This document shows, piece by piece, positions 14,172-14,484 of a DNA stretch of 14,484 nt (position 1 is its first letter; each line of letters starts with the position of its first letter). Under the pieces are notes generated by a model. It made no database searches. It was given only the letters and a program-made list of their open reading frames with translations, and was not told where the DNA came from. The stretch covers positions 1 to 14,484 of the forward strand of contig DBLB01000153.1 of assembly GCA_002298695.1 (NCBI GenBank). Reading direction: 5' to 3'. Position numbers and translations under genes: made by a program. Origin of the DNA: Clostridiales bacterium UBA735. GTDB lineage: Bacteria > Bacillota > Clostridia > Oscillospirales > Oscillospiraceae.

Positions 14172-14484
14172 ATGGCATTTGAACGCAGAAAAAGTAAAGA
14201 AGTCAGAATAGGCGACTTGACTATCGGCGGCAATTCTCCGATAGCCGTTCAGTCGATGCTCAATATCCCCGCGCATGATATTGAGGGCAGCGTGAGACAG
14301 GCGAAGGCTCTCGAAAAAGCCGGATGCCAGATAATCCGCGCCGCAATACCCGATATGGATGCGGTGAAGCTTATCCCGGCTCTCAAAGAGGCAGTAAAAG
14401 TGCCGATAGTCGCGGATATACATTTTGATTACAGACTCGCGCTCGAAAGCATCTCTGCGGGCGTTGATAAAATACGCATCAATC
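14172..14484 (+). CDS. ispG: 4-hydroxy-3-methylbut-2-en-1-yl diphosphate synthase IspG (5' part)
   Basis: The first 104 codons are present; the window edge cuts the gene. The product is the Fe-S enzyme that converts MEcPP to HMBPP in the MEP pathway. The N-terminal TIM-barrel half is recognisable: RRKSKEVRIGDLTIGG, then SPIAVQSMLN, then AGCQIIRAAIPD, PIVADIHFDYRLAL and GVDKIRIN, all characteristic of IspG. The Fe-S cysteines lie beyond the edge and cannot be checked. AGAGG within the end of rseP serves as ribosome binding site. Confidence 0.95.
   Translation, partial: MAFERRKSKEVRIGDLTIGGNSPIAVQSMLNIPAHDIEGSVRQAKALEKAGCQIIRAAIPDMDAVKLIPALKEAVKVPIVADIHFDYRLALESISAGVDKIRIN

Overview
The window looks like chromosomal DNA from a low-oxygen Gram-positive bacterium of the Clostridia, most likely a gut member of the Oscillospirales. 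This is inferred from three things: the gene order pyrH-frr-uppS-cdsA-dxr-rseP-ispG, AAGGAG-type ribosome binding sites with sigma-A-type promoters, and a feo operon that carries the small Cys-rich FeoB-associated protein typical of Clostridia. No virus, plasmid, transposon or CRISPR array is visible.

Layout. (1) 1-146: one complete tRNA-Ser(UGA) and the 5' end of a second long-arm-type tRNA, both on the minus strand, with a clear promoter upstream. (2) 243-2419: a plus-strand two-gene unit with its own promoter and terminator. It encodes two COG0523/CobW-type G3E GTPases. The first has the metal-binding CxCC motif and a striking His/Asp-rich linker. The second lacks CxCC and appears fused to a C-terminal domain like that of the YcgQ/DUF1980 proteins. 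This is probably a metallochaperone (zinc-type) pair. (3) 2441-6136: a minus-strand ferrous-iron uptake operon, feoA-feoA-feoB, then a Cys-rich membrane miniprotein, then an HMA-domain CxxC protein. Its promoter overlaps several GGTTAG/CTAACC boxes. (4) 6172-6650: a divergent DtxR-family metal-dependent repressor, the obvious candidate reader of those boxes. (5) 6654-8443: glnS (glutaminyl-tRNA synthetase) on the minus strand. (6) 8574-14484: pyrH, frr, uppS, cdsA, dxr, rseP and the start of ispG on the plus strand. These cover UMP phosphorylation, ribosome recycling, undecaprenyl and phospholipid precursor synthesis, the MEP isoprenoid pathway and intramembrane proteolysis.

How the genes work together. 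Regions 2-4 form a metal-homeostasis island: predicted metal-chaperone GTPases, an Fe2+ importer with accessory proteins, and an iron- or manganese-sensing repressor. Region 6 is a standard envelope/isoprenoid cluster, with dxr and ispG feeding UppS.

The most important anomaly is a change in codon signature inside uppS, at about 10480-10580. Upstream genes use almost only CGN for Arg and ATC for Ile (frr: 12 CGN and no AGA; 10 ATC, 1 ATT, no ATA). Downstream genes use AGA and ATA freely (dxr: about 12 ATA among 27 Ile codons). The UppS reading frame stays intact across the change. Either homologous recombination in a conserved gene or a chimeric metagenome assembly could explain this. If it is a chimera, the two halves of the window come from different organisms.
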